A DNA stretch of 20,456 nucleotides from a virus. Of the stretch, positions 6,578-14,694 are shown in pieces. Each line of letters begins with the position of its first letter. Positions within the stretch are counted from its first letter, which is position 1. The translations under genes were made by a program, and so were the position numbers. Under the pieces are notes generated by a model, which saw only the letters and a program-made list of their open reading frames with translations, had not been told where the DNA came from and made no database searches. The stretch lies in IMG/VR virus record IMGVR_UViG_3300047469_000040, positions 1-20,456 of that record, one strand, 5' to 3'.

Positions 6578-8319
6578 CTTCCGTTCCTTATGTCGCAGAT
6601 GGCGGCAGCCTGATAGGCCTTGGAATATTGCTCGGCTTTGGCGGCCTGGGCAGCAGCAGCGTCGGCCTCATCTTTACCGAATTCGGCAATCGATGCGCGA
6701 TCTTGCTCGGGCAACTGGTTGAGCAGGTCGTCGACGAGGGCCTGGTCGTCGGCCAGCGCTTGGCGCGCCTCTTCCAGATCGTCTTTCGGGGTGGCCTGTT
6801 CATCGGCGCGGGCACTGGCGGCTTGCCCTTCACGGTCGACCCTCGGCTCTTGCGGACGGCGAACTTTGTCCATCGCGGCCTGGGATTTGATCGGGTCTTC
6901 CAGGTCGAAGATGTGCTGCACGTCGATGTCGCGACCGGACATGGACTGAGCCACGGCGGTACGCAATGCGCTGTCACGGACCTTGTAATCGGCGAACTGC
7001 GCTGTTTCCCGTGCGGTGCGGACGGCGGCACCCAGCGGCTTTAGTTCGAAGCCGCGCATGATCTGCTTGGTGCGCGCCTCAATCTGCGGGCGAAGGCGTT
7101 CTGGCACTTCACCGCGATCGAGCGTGCCGCGGTCAGCACGGTCCAGCTCGCCGGCGCGGTTCAGCTCCAGCGTGGTGTTGATCTCGTTTTGTCGGGTCCG
7201 GATCTGCTCGCGCTCTGCCGCGATGGATTCCCTGGCGGCGCGCTCAGCCTGCTTGCGGCTCATGCGCTGACCCTGAAACCCCTTGGCTCGATCGCGGTAG
7301 GTTTCGTCCAGCGACATATCGCGCTGGGTCAGGCCCAAGCTCTCGCGTTTCAGATCGGCCACATTGCCTACACGTTCAGCGTCCAGCGTTGGCCGGATCT
7401 CGTCGATTGCCTGGCGCTCGGCGTTGGCGCGGATTGAGCCTTGATCGGACTCAATCTGGCGCGCCAGCGTGTCACGCAAAGCGACGTCTGGGTTGTCATC
7501 GAAGGACTTGGCGAAGTCTGGCGTTGACGCTGCACCCACAGCGCGAGTGGTCGCCGGCATAGCTGCATCGTCGATCTTGGGCGCCGCCACCGGTTCGGTA
7601 GCCAGGTTCTTGCGCAGCGCATCAGAGATCGCGCCGCCCACACTGTGCAGGCCGCCGCCGAGGATGCCGCCGAAGGCGATGTTGGCCAGCGAGTCGGACA
7701 GGCCGTAATCAGTCTGGTCCTGCGCAGCGGCGAGCAGCGGCAGTGGTTCGACAATGGCGGCGCCCACCGCGCCTTCTACCGCACCGACACCCGCCCGAAC
7801 GCCAGCACGGGCCAGCGGCGTCGTGGCGCCGGCAAGAAGCTGGGCGTACCGAGCTTCACCTACCACTGGAACGAACGCGGTGGCGATGTTGAGGGGGTCA
7901 AGCACAGAGGCGGCAAGGCCTGCTGCTACCTGAGTACCGAGATTGCCCGTAGGCGAACGGGCCAGCACCTGCTGACGAGCAATCTGCTCGCGCTGGCGCT
8001 GCATGAGGATGTCCAGCGCGCCAGGGCGGATACCCTCGTCCGGTATTTTCAGGTCGAGACCGGCACCCTGCACCTTCTGTCGGGCCTGCTCCGCGCTGAT
8101 TTTCGGAATTTCAGGCGCATAAACAGCATTGCCGGCCGGGTCGATCACCGGTGAAGGGTCGGTCGCTTCGGCCAAATCCCCAAAGCGGAACAGAGAGTTG
8201 GTCGGGTTGGTGTTTAGCGCGCCCTCAAACGCCGCGCCGAACACATCACCGCTGTCGGACGGCACGTCTAGGAGCGTGCGCCGGTCGAGTGCCGGGGCAT
8301 CGCCGGCGTAGATCGGCAT
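6574..8319 (-). CDS. Internal virion protein, N-terminal component of the gp16-like pair
   Basis: This 581-residue protein has three zones. The first 120 residues include a helical QRQREQIARQQ stretch. Residues about 125-235 are rich in Ala, Gly and Val with several hydrophobic runs (VAAGLAASVLDPLNIATAFVPVV, IAFGGILGGGLHSVGGAI) and look able to insert in a membrane. The rest is highly charged and probably coiled-coil (many Arg, Glu, Asp). Its ATG overlaps the stop of the 697-residue protein by one base and its own stop overlaps the next gene start by four. The layout, with hydrophobic N-part and helical C-part followed by another large helical protein, suggests that this and the 849-residue protein together fill the role of a single gp16-like ejection protein. 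No catalytic motif is recognised. Confidence 0.68.
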   Translation of the reverse strand: MPIYAGDAPALDRRTLLDVPSDSGDVFGAAFEGALNTNPTNSLFRFGDLAEATDPSPVIDPAGNAVYAPEIPKISAEQARQKVQGAGLDLKIPDEGIRPGALDILMQRQREQIARQQVLARSPTGNLGTQVAAGLAASVLDPLNIATAFVPVVGEARYAQLLAGATTPLARAGVRAGVGAVEGAVGAAIVEPLPLLAAAQDQTDYGLSDSLANIAFGGILGGGLHSVGGAISDALRKNLATEPVAAPKIDDAAMPATTRAVGAASTPDFAKSFDDNPDVALRDTLARQIESDQGSIRANAERQAIDEIRPTLDAERVGNVADLKRESLGLTQRDMSLDETYRDRAKGFQGQRMSRKQAERAARESIAAEREQIRTRQNEINTTLELNRAGELDRADRGTLDRGEVPERLRPQIEARTKQIMRGFELKPLGAAVRTARETAQFADYKVRDSALRTAVAQSMSGRDIDVQHIFDLEDPIKSQAAMDKVRRPQEPRVDREGQAASARADEQATPKDDLEEARQALADDQALVDDLLNQLPEQDRASIAEFGKDEADAAAAQAAKAEQYSKAYQAAAICDIRNGR

Positions 8320-10412
8320 CAGTAACCCCCGCTGATCGAAGGTGCTTCAAATGCAGGCTTGTCAGCGCCCTTCTGTAACAGCTGACCCCACGTGCGAACG
8401 ATCGGCTTGCCGTCCTTGCCGAGTACGCGGTAACCGTTCACGGTGAGGTTCAGCCCTGTCTCGTCGTTATTGGTCACCCACTGGCCGCTGCCCACAACGG
8501 CGTCATGTAGTTGTTTCAGGTTTTCTTCCGGCGCAGACCCGCGAAGGCCGGGCAATGGCGCCAAGTCCTCAGGCTTTATGGATTCGAGCGCCATGCTTGC
8601 CCCGGCTTTTACTGTCTGCGCGTCAATCGACTTGGGTACGCGGTACGAGCCGAAGAACTCGTATTTGTCGTTCAGCATCCCGTTCACGACCTTCTGCCCG
8701 GCATCCTTTGGACTCATGCCCTGCAAAACGTAGGAGATCGCGGTCCGCTCGGCGGCCTTGTACATGGTGTTGTAGGTGGAAATGCCACCCGACTGGCCCT
8801 GTAGCGACTCGGCAAACGGCACCATGGCAGATGCCACTGACTGTTGAACCTCGTCGGCCTGACCTTTCTCAAGCGGCTTTTTCAGCTCCGAATCCTTGAT
8901 CGGTGCGACAGAGGCCATGCGTTCGGCGATGTCTTTCGGCAGGCCGGTGGCGATCACCTGAGCCTCGGCCGGGAGCTTGTTGCCCAATTGCTGGATGACG
9001 GCCGGGAAGTTCTTGCCCCATGCGCCCTGCCAGCCTTCGATCAGTTGCGCGGCGTTGTCGCTGCCGCCCTCGGCGATCTTCTGGTTGAACGACACGGCCA
9101 ACTGTTCAGCGGCGGCGTCGGGTAGGATCTTGGCCTGCTGCACGCCAAGTCGGCGTTGCTCGGCCAGGGTGGCGGTGGCGTATTTCTGATAGGCCTCTGG
9201 CGTACCTTCCTGCTGGGCCTGAGCGAAAGCGTTCTGAATCACTGGGCTGTACTTGGCAACATAGGCGGCAGGGTCCTCCTGGCGCTGCTTCATCAGGGAT
9301 GATCCGACTGTGGCCAGGTGCTGGTAGATCTGCGCATCTTCTTTGAAACCTTCGCCCGCGACACCGCCCTTGCCTGGCTGGAACTTCTCCAGCAACTGTT
9401 TCGCCTCTTCGGGCGTGGCAGTGGCCAACTCACGAACAGCGGGCGCCACGTCCTGCACCTTCTTGAAACTGTCGTATTCGTCTGCGGCCTTGTCGCCGTA
9501 CGCAGCCTTGAAGTCAGCCATGCTCGGAGGGTTCTTGAAGTCCAGGCCCTGCGTGTAGGCAGCGGTTGCATCTTCTACGCGCCCACGCAATTCCATGCGG
9601 TTGATGGCTTGGATCTGCCGGGCTTCCACGGCGCGCTGCCGGGCTTCGGCTTCGCGGCGTCGCTCTTCCTGCTGGGTGGCGTTCCCGACTCGCAACTGGT
9701 CGTCAGCAGTCATCCCCTCTCGCGAGGCTTCCAGGTACTGCTTGGCGCCGTTCGGATCTTGTTCTGCCTGGCGCCCGATGACGCCGGTGAGCAGGCGGCT
9801 ACTCGCGCCCAGTTGTTGCAGCTGGGTTTCCTCTGGTGACCAGCCATTGCGCTGCGCCTGAGAGGCCACGACATCCATGGCCTTCTGCCGGAAGTAGCCA
9901 ACCTTGCTTGGGTCGCTGAAGTTGAGCGCAGCCGAGTCCTGCGACAGCTTGATCGACGCAGTGTCCGTGTCGTTCATGTACTGCTGGTGCTGGCCGTACT
10001 CGTATTTATTCAGGTCTTGCGACATCGAGCTTTTGCGCGACATCACCAGCTGGTTGAAGCGTGCCTTCTGCCGCTCGTTGGTCAGCGATGACCCAACTTC
10101 CTGCTGATACTTGTCGAACTGGTCGAGGGTCTGGTTGGTGACGTCGAGCGCATTCTTGCCCTTGCGGGTGTAGACGCCGTTCTCTTGGCCGAAGAAGGCC
10201 TTGTTCTGCCACTCGGTCAGCTTGTTGTCGGCCTCAATCAATGAGGTGGTGTCGGCACGCTGCTGTTGCTCTTCGACGATATCGGTTGCTGCCCGGCCAG
10301 CTTGGTAAATTCCTCGCTCAAGACCCTGGGTGTCGACAACCTGAGCCTGCGCACGAACGTTTGGCAGAGGTGCCTGCTGAACCTGTCTGCGGTATTGGGG
10401 AACGGTAGGCAT
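8319..10412 (-). CDS. Internal virion protein, gp15-like position
   Basis: This 697-residue, mainly helical, soluble-looking protein is rich in Gln, Ala, Glu and Lys, with long charged helices (for example QQEERRREAEARQRAVEARQIQ) that may form coiled coils. The segment GVYTRKGKNALDVT near residues 70-83 recalls a motif seen at the N-terminus of podovirus internal proteins. I start it at ATG 10412 (MPTVPQYRRQ) because GGGGAGATAAG lies just upstream; the open frame extends to 10568 but only through the preceding gene in another frame. The start lies one base past the stop of the gp14-like gene. By order (13, 14, 15, 16-like) and composition I infer a T7 gp15-type ejection protein forming part of the periplasmic tube. 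Sequence similarity to T7 itself is not visible by eye. Confidence 0.68.
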   Translation of the reverse strand: MPTVPQYRRQVQQAPLPNVRAQAQVVDTQGLERGIYQAGRAATDIVEEQQQRADTTSLIEADNKLTEWQNKAFFGQENGVYTRKGKNALDVTNQTLDQFDKYQQEVGSSLTNERQKARFNQLVMSRKSSMSQDLNKYEYGQHQQYMNDTDTASIKLSQDSAALNFSDPSKVGYFRQKAMDVVASQAQRNGWSPEETQLQQLGASSRLLTGVIGRQAEQDPNGAKQYLEASREGMTADDQLRVGNATQQEERRREAEARQRAVEARQIQAINRMELRGRVEDATAAYTQGLDFKNPPSMADFKAAYGDKAADEYDSFKKVQDVAPAVRELATATPEEAKQLLEKFQPGKGGVAGEGFKEDAQIYQHLATVGSSLMKQRQEDPAAYVAKYSPVIQNAFAQAQQEGTPEAYQKYATATLAEQRRLGVQQAKILPDAAAEQLAVSFNQKIAEGGSDNAAQLIEGWQGAWGKNFPAVIQQLGNKLPAEAQVIATGLPKDIAERMASVAPIKDSELKKPLEKGQADEVQQSVASAMVPFAESLQGQSGGISTYNTMYKAAERTAISYVLQGMSPKDAGQKVVNGMLNDKYEFFGSYRVPKSIDAQTVKAGASMALESIKPEDLAPLPGLRGSAPEENLKQLHDAVVGSGQWVTNNDETGLNLTVNGYRVLGKDGKPIVRTWGQLLQKGADKPAFEAPSISGGY

Positions 10413-10413
10413 C

Positions 10414-10887
10414 TTATCTCCCCAGCTTGGCGTAGGTGGAAGCGCCCTGAGCACCGGCGCCCAGCAGCGAGCCGAACATGTTGTTCTTGGCTGACTGGAC
10501 TGCGGTTTTCGCCGATTGGCGATAGGTATCGGACTGGGTCTTGTAACCCCACGCCTCGCGCGCGGCATTGTTCCGAATGGTCAGGGCGTCGAATTCACCC
10601 AATTGAGCGGTGTCATCCTGAATGTTTGCAGCGGTGCCACTGTTCACATCGACCCCGTTGGCAGCGAAACCTGCACGCTGGGTGCCGATGGCGGCCGTGG
10701 TGGCCAAGCGTTGCTGATCTTCTTCAACAGCGCCACGCTTGATCGCATCGTTTGCCGCCGCGTCAGAATATGCAGCGTTCTGCAGGTCAGATGATGCTTG
10801 GGCCGCACCAGCCTGTTTTGCCGCCTGCGCGCCCATCACGCCCTGCGCTGCCATCAAGGCAAAAGGAATTGCCGCTACTGCGCACAT
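10414..10887 (-). CDS. Internal virion protein, gp14-like
   Basis: This 157-residue protein opens with a hydrophobic helix (about residues 3-22, AVAAIPFALMAAQGVMG) and continues as an Ala/Gln/Asn-rich amphipathic helix with GTQRAGFAANGVDVNSGTA around residues 67-85. That phrase (a Gly-Val-Asp-x-x-Ser-Gly-Ser/Thr block) is characteristic of T7 gp14-like internal core proteins, which insert in the outer membrane during DNA ejection. GGAGGG lies six bases before the ATG, and the gene overlaps the end of the gp13-like gene by 13 bases. Position between gp13-like and gp15-like genes agrees with the call. Confidence 0.75.
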   Translation of the reverse strand: MCAVAAIPFALMAAQGVMGAQAAKQAGAAQASSDLQNAAYSDAAANDAIKRGAVEEDQQRLATTAAIGTQRAGFAANGVDVNSGTAANIQDDTAQLGEFDALTIRNNAAREAWGYKTQSDTYRQSAKTAVQSAKNNMFGSLLGAGAQGASTYAKLGR

Positions 10888-11351
10888 GCAGTGCCCTCCA
10901 TCTCGAATGGGTAAAAGAGTTCTTGGTTAATGCCGTAAGGAATGGCGGGCAGAAAGGTGAATCCCAGCCACTTGAGCCAGCGCACAGCCTGGGTGTTTCG
11001 CACGTCGGCGAAGTTGATCAGCCGCTGATGGCGAGTGCGCATATCGGCAACGACATCCACGCATTCGGCCAGAAAGGCGCGGCGGTGGACTTCGATCCAT
11101 GTCGAGCTGACCATCCATGGCAGCCCATAAACGGAGTCGTGAGCCACGTCGCCGAAGATCGCCAGCACCTTCCCGTCGCAGATGCAGGCCCGGGCACGCA
11201 AGCTTTTCTCGATCGCGTGAATCAGTTCGTGTTCAACCGACCAGCCGCGAATCGCTTCAAGCTCGACGCGATCTGCTTCACGGATATGAGCGAGCAAGGC
11301 AGTCACATGGCGCGCCTTGACGTCGACCAGATTAGCCGCCGGCTTGCACAT
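10875..11351 (-). CDS. gp13-like protein with GNAT-type fold
   Basis: A 158-residue protein resembling the T7 gp13 family (formerly DUF2833), which has an acetyltransferase-like fold but no proven acetyltransferase activity. Supporting features are the N-terminal DVKARHVTALLAHIREAD helix, DGKVLAIFGDVAH (a strand-turn-strand as in GNAT beta2-beta3), the WIEVHRRAFLAECVDVVADM helix and the ending NTQAVRWLKWLGFTF, which is the typical last helix and strand of GNAT proteins. In T7, gp13 is needed for virion assembly but is not in the finished particle. The ATG lies inside the end of the nozzle gene (20-base overlap), preceded by a GGGGGTG Shine-Dalgarno. Confidence 0.75.
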   Translation of the reverse strand: MCKPAANLVDVKARHVTALLAHIREADRVELEAIRGWSVEHELIHAIEKSLRARACICDGKVLAIFGDVAHDSVYGLPWMVSSTWIEVHRRAFLAECVDVVADMRTRHQRLINFADVRNTQAVRWLKWLGFTFLPAIPYGINQELFYPFEMEGTACAQ

Positions 11352-13644
11352 TGAAGAGCACCCCCAACACGCTAAGCGGCAGAGGGTCAGACTGCCGAAT
11401 GAATACTCGCCCCGGCTGCTCCCAGTTGGCAGACACCGTAATTTCGGCTTGCCCGGTCAGAAGCTTGATCGGATCGTTGTAATTCTCGGTATTGCGCTGC
11501 TTGAATTCATACAGATGCTCGGCATCAGTCCCGGCAAAAATCCCCCTGCTTTCTTCGCATATGGCGGTGATTTCATTCACCCGCTTCTGCACGCCAAGGA
11601 AATTGGGCTGGTTCTGCAGTGTCATGTCGAGCGTTTCAAAGTCGCTCAGAAACGGTAGGCCGATATGTACCAGCATCGCGGGGCGCTGGATGGACACAGC
11701 ACCACTGACAACCACGGCTTGAGGTTCCACGTTTCCATCCGCAAAGATGCTGACGGTCTTTCCTTCAAGATGGGACAGCCCGCTGAACGTTGCCCGAGCC
11801 CTGCCCCAGCGCACCGCCGGGAGGTTGCGCAGAGATTCAGGCACGATTGACCCTGGCGTGACGGTGAGGCTTGTGCCGCTGGTATAGGCGGTCACGGTCA
11901 AACGGACAATCTGACCATCTTTGCCGCGCAGAATAATGACTGTACCGACATCCCCTACAACGAACGTGGATGTTTTCGCAGTTAGGGTAAGCGGATTTGG
12001 GTATTTCCAGTCTGTTCCGCCAGTCAGGGTAACTGCGGCAGATGTTGGGCCGCGACCATCGTAGGTAAGCCCGGCGTCCACGAAGAACGACCGATCAAGC
12101 GCAGTGTCTTCACCGGGGACGCTGAGCTGGCGCGAGACGAGGCGCTCAACGTAGCGCCGCGATACGCCGTTGATGATTCGGCGCACGATGAAATACACCG
12201 CGTCTTCATCACCTTCCGGAACTGATGCCACCGATTCGTAGAACCCGTCGGTGTCGTGGCGGTGCCAGCTGAACACTTCCTGAGCCGGTAGGTAGGTGAA
12301 ACCCAGCAATTGCCCGTCATTGCGCACGATCCACAGAACGCTGTTCGGCACCTGGGCAAGGGTCATGTCCTTGATTTCGAACCCGCGCACTAGGTGGGAC
12401 GATAATACGGTGAGGTCCTGCCCCTGAAATCCATCGCTGGTGTAGGAGTAAGCCAGGTCTGCAAGCTTCTGACCGCGGGCCTGAACATAGAGCGCGGTGT
12501 TGCCGTAGACAGCCGGCGGGACAGTTCCGGAACCGATATAGCTCTGCACCTGAGCCTGAATGTTGGTGGGCTTCAGGCCTGTCGCGTCACCGGTGATGGT
12601 CCACTCTGCACCAGAGGTCAGCACCAGCAATTCTTTGAGCGGCACCAATGCACGGATGCGGTTCACCTGCCGCGACGCAAGCGTGACCGTGATCGCATCG
12701 TCGTCCTTGGTCGGAGTGGAGAAGCCGAAGTTGTTGTATGCACCGACACGGCTGAACCACAGCGTTTGAGGGTTGGCGTTACTGGCGCCAAACACTCGAC
12801 GCTGCTGGTAATAGCCGACGACGCCGGGGTTGTTGCCACCGGCAAACGGGTTGTCGAACGATGGAGGAGTGTCTGTCTTGGTCGGACCGATGGCGTTATC
12901 AGTGAAGGTCAGCCCGGAGGCCTGGCCGATAAATCCGAAGATCCCCGACCCGTTGTTGTCCTTGTAGATGTTGTAGTGGTCGACACTGCCGGGCGCGGCG
13001 GTCCAGGTAAGAACCGCACCCGCCTTGTTATCCCAGCTGGTGACACTGGCCTGCGCACTGGGCAGGGATTCTTCAGCCGACTCATCGGTCGACACACTGG
13101 TGACCACATACCGGTAAACCGTGGTGTCGCCGGTGCCACCCGTGCGGGGAATCCCCGACAACCCTGTGGGTGGCTGGATCGTCGGCACGAACGTAATTGC
13201 GGTCAGCGTCCAGTTGGTTGGGCCAAAACGCTTGAGCTCCATCGGCGCGTAGTTGGGATGAACGATCGTCATCACGTCGGCCGACTGGGTGTAGTTCAGC
13301 GCGTACAGGTCTGCCTCGACGTAGGGCGAGGCGATTTCATACGTCAGGCCTGCGTTCAGCAGCTGCCCGCCGTTGGTGTAAAACCGGATGTAGCCGACAC
13401 CGAACTCGAGGACGTAGGTCTGCTCGGTGCTGAACTGGAAAGGAATCAGCCGCGACTTCTGCGCGCTGACCTTTGTTTCTGCCAGGAATTTGGTCCCGGA
13501 TCGATTACGAACCCCGCCTTCCGGCATGACCATGAAGTTGCGGCACGTTCTGAGCCCGGTGAAATACCGGTTCAGGTCGACGCGGGCATAGGTGGCCGGG
13601 GCCAGCTCGCCCGAACTGAACGATGGCTGAATGCTCTGGCTCAT
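11332..13644 (-). CDS. Tail tubular protein B / nozzle (gp12-like), with Fn3-like insert
   Basis: This 770-residue protein begins QPSFSSGELAPATYARVDLNRY and continues with CRNFMVMPEGGVRNRSGTKF (residues 34-53), the hallmark opening of podovirus nozzle / tail tubular B proteins. It forms the tail tip below the gp11-like ring and is beta-propeller rich. Residues about 157-260 (PPTGLSG..., VYRYVVTSVSTDESAEES, LTWTAAPGSVDHYNIYK) look like a fibronectin type III-like module inserted in the body, then GYYQQRRVFGASNANPQTLWFS returns to the family pattern. The ATG overlaps the stop of the gp11-like gene (ATGA), indicating coupling of the two tail proteins. The start has only a weak ribosome binding site, in keeping with coupling. 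Confidence 0.87.
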   Translation of the reverse strand: MSQSIQPSFSSGELAPATYARVDLNRYFTGLRTCRNFMVMPEGGVRNRSGTKFLAETKVSAQKSRLIPFQFSTEQTYVLEFGVGYIRFYTNGGQLLNAGLTYEIASPYVEADLYALNYTQSADVMTIVHPNYAPMELKRFGPTNWTLTAITFVPTIQPPTGLSGIPRTGGTGDTTVYRYVVTSVSTDESAEESLPSAQASVTSWDNKAGAVLTWTAAPGSVDHYNIYKDNNGSGIFGFIGQASGLTFTDNAIGPTKTDTPPSFDNPFAGGNNPGVVGYYQQRRVFGASNANPQTLWFSRVGAYNNFGFSTPTKDDDAITVTLASRQVNRIRALVPLKELLVLTSGAEWTITGDATGLKPTNIQAQVQSYIGSGTVPPAVYGNTALYVQARGQKLADLAYSYTSDGFQGQDLTVLSSHLVRGFEIKDMTLAQVPNSVLWIVRNDGQLLGFTYLPAQEVFSWHRHDTDGFYESVASVPEGDEDAVYFIVRRIINGVSRRYVERLVSRQLSVPGEDTALDRSFFVDAGLTYDGRGPTSAAVTLTGGTDWKYPNPLTLTAKTSTFVVGDVGTVIILRGKDGQIVRLTVTAYTSGTSLTVTPGSIVPESLRNLPAVRWGRARATFSGLSHLEGKTVSIFADGNVEPQAVVVSGAVSIQRPAMLVHIGLPFLSDFETLDMTLQNQPNFLGVQKRVNEITAICEESRGIFAGTDAEHLYEFKQRNTENYNDPIKLLTGQAEITVSANWEQPGRVFIRQSDPLPLSVLGVLFNVQAGG

Positions 13645-14279
13645 CGGCTTTCGCGCCCGGTGATGAATACTGACTCAGGCATCTGCTGGCCTTGACCCTC
13701 GTTCATGCTCTGCGCGAAGGCAGAATCGACAACTCCTCGATACGCAGCTTCCAGCCGATCAGCGATGCCCGGGTCTTTGGCCAGCGCCGGCGCAATCTCG
13801 ACGCCGAGCTTGTAGGCCAGCGCAGATACGAAGATGGGATCGAAGAAGCCGGGATCGTCAATGCGAACGGTGTATTCGAGCGTGGCCGGAGTGACAGATG
13901 TGGCGATCAGGCGGGTGGATTCGCCCTGAATCACTCGGAACGGGATGGGCTGCAGTTGCGGGATGCACACGTCATTACCAGCAAACGGCCAGTAATCGAC
14001 AGGGAATATCTGGTTCACGATCTTCCGCGCATACAGGCAGTCGGTCGGGAACGCATAACTGTAGGGGTATATCGGGTCGGGGTTGGTCGTGATTTCTGCC
14101 AGGCTGGCGAATTTAGTGGCGAATGCCCATGGCTTGTCACGAAGCACCCAGTCGCGGGTCTGTTCATAGAACAGCGAGCACTCTTCAGCTTGCTTGCTGC
14201 GCTCTGTCAAGCTGTCGATGCGCTGACTATTGCCGATGCGCGACAAGGCCATATTGCAGATTTCAACGACACTTGGCAT
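13641..14279 (-). CDS. Tail tubular protein A (gp11-like)
   Basis: This 212-residue protein matches the tail-tube / head-completion protein that sits under the portal. The N-terminal pattern EICNMALSRIGNSQRIDSLTERSKQAEECSLFYEQTRDWVLRDKPWAFA (broken here by residues 6-54) is typical: Cys-Asn-x-Ala-Leu, Ile-Gly, then a helix ending in a Pro-Trp-x-Phe-Ala. Later come PTDCLYARKIV and a C-terminal helix (KDPGIADRLEAAYRGVVDSA). The ATG follows the previous stop by four bases with GAAGG upstream. It is followed at once by the nozzle gene, the same pair as T7 genes 11 and 12. Confidence 0.87.
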   Translation of the reverse strand: MPSVVEICNMALSRIGNSQRIDSLTERSKQAEECSLFYEQTRDWVLRDKPWAFATKFASLAEITTNPDPIYPYSYAFPTDCLYARKIVNQIFPVDYWPFAGNDVCIPQLQPIPFRVIQGESTRLIATSVTPATLEYTVRIDDPGFFDPIFVSALAYKLGVEIAPALAKDPGIADRLEAAYRGVVDSAFAQSMNEGQGQQMPESVFITGRESR

Positions 14280-14283
14280 GAGA

Positions 14284-14637
14284 TCAGCCTTCGAGATCGA
14301 TTCGCTGCTTCAGGACAGCCGAGTACTCGGCCATGGCGCCGCACTGAGTGGTCAGCAGTTCTTGTGATTTAGAAGAAAGATTCTTGAAGCCTGCCGTCGA
14401 AATGAAGGCAGACAATTTTGCGAGACGGTCATCAAGCTGGGCTTTCTCGCCAATAACTCGCTGCAGATGAGGAGGAAGATCCTTCACCTTGCCAATGCCT
14501 ATGTAAGCGCTTTCGAATATGCCCTTCGGACTCCAGCTGGTGTATCCGTCCGAGTATTTGACGGCAAATCCATCAAGGCCATCTTTGAGTTCAGGCCAGG
14601 CGGTTACTTGCTTGGTGCCGATATATTCTTGTGTCAT
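14284..14637 (-). CDS. Small 'YIGTK' phage protein of unknown function
   Basis: A 117-residue protein. I start it at ATG 14637 (MTQEYIGTK) because GAGGA lies seven bases before it; the upstream GTG at 14655 would place the start inside the terminator. It has two parts. Residues 3-55 (YIGTKQVTAWPELKDGLDGFAVKYSDGYTSWSPKGIFESAY) match a motif widespread in phages, YIGTK-x-V-x-A, then DGY-x-SWSPK-x-x-FE-x-AY. The rest is a helical pair (LDDRLAKLSAFI and ELLTTQCGAMAEYSAVLKQRI) also seen alone in phage proteins. It sits between capsid and tail genes. The activity is unknown. Confidence 0.75.
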   Translation of the reverse strand: MTQEYIGTKQVTAWPELKDGLDGFAVKYSDGYTSWSPKGIFESAYIGIGKVKDLPPHLQRVIGEKAQLDDRLAKLSAFISTAGFKNLSSKSQELLTTQCGAMAEYSAVLKQRIDLEG

Positions 14638-14653
14638 TAGATAATCCTCGGGC

Positions 14654-14678
14654 AAAAAGAAAGGGGCCCGAAGGCCCC
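14654..14678 (-). terminator. Rho-independent terminator with TTCG loop, after the capsid block
   Basis: On the minus strand GGGGCC, the stable tetraloop TTCG and GGCCCC (stem 14663-14668 with 14673-14678) are followed by TTTCTTTTT. It lies right after the coiled-coil gene stop (14695) and just ahead of the ribosome binding site of the next gene. It would end a share of transcripts from the head module and so make tail genes less abundant than capsid genes. Confidence 0.85.
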
Positions 14679-14694
14679 AGTGTTGCGGGTTGCG

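Noticed and set aside
6570-6580. Frameshift mutation splitting one gene into the 581- and 849-residue proteins
   Set aside because: The ATGA overlap and separate Shine-Dalgarno look like normal coupling, the same style as other junctions in this module. A fused form in relatives would reopen this.
5399-6613. 404-codon plus-strand frame
   Set aside because: Antisense to the 849-residue internal protein gene, with a His/Arg/Val-rich composition typical of shadow frames.
10413-10568. Upstream extension of the gp15-like protein (MPRARRGVTRPS...)
   Set aside because: Fully inside the gp14-like gene, basic and Pro-rich as a shadow frame; ATG 10412 has GGGGAG directly before it.
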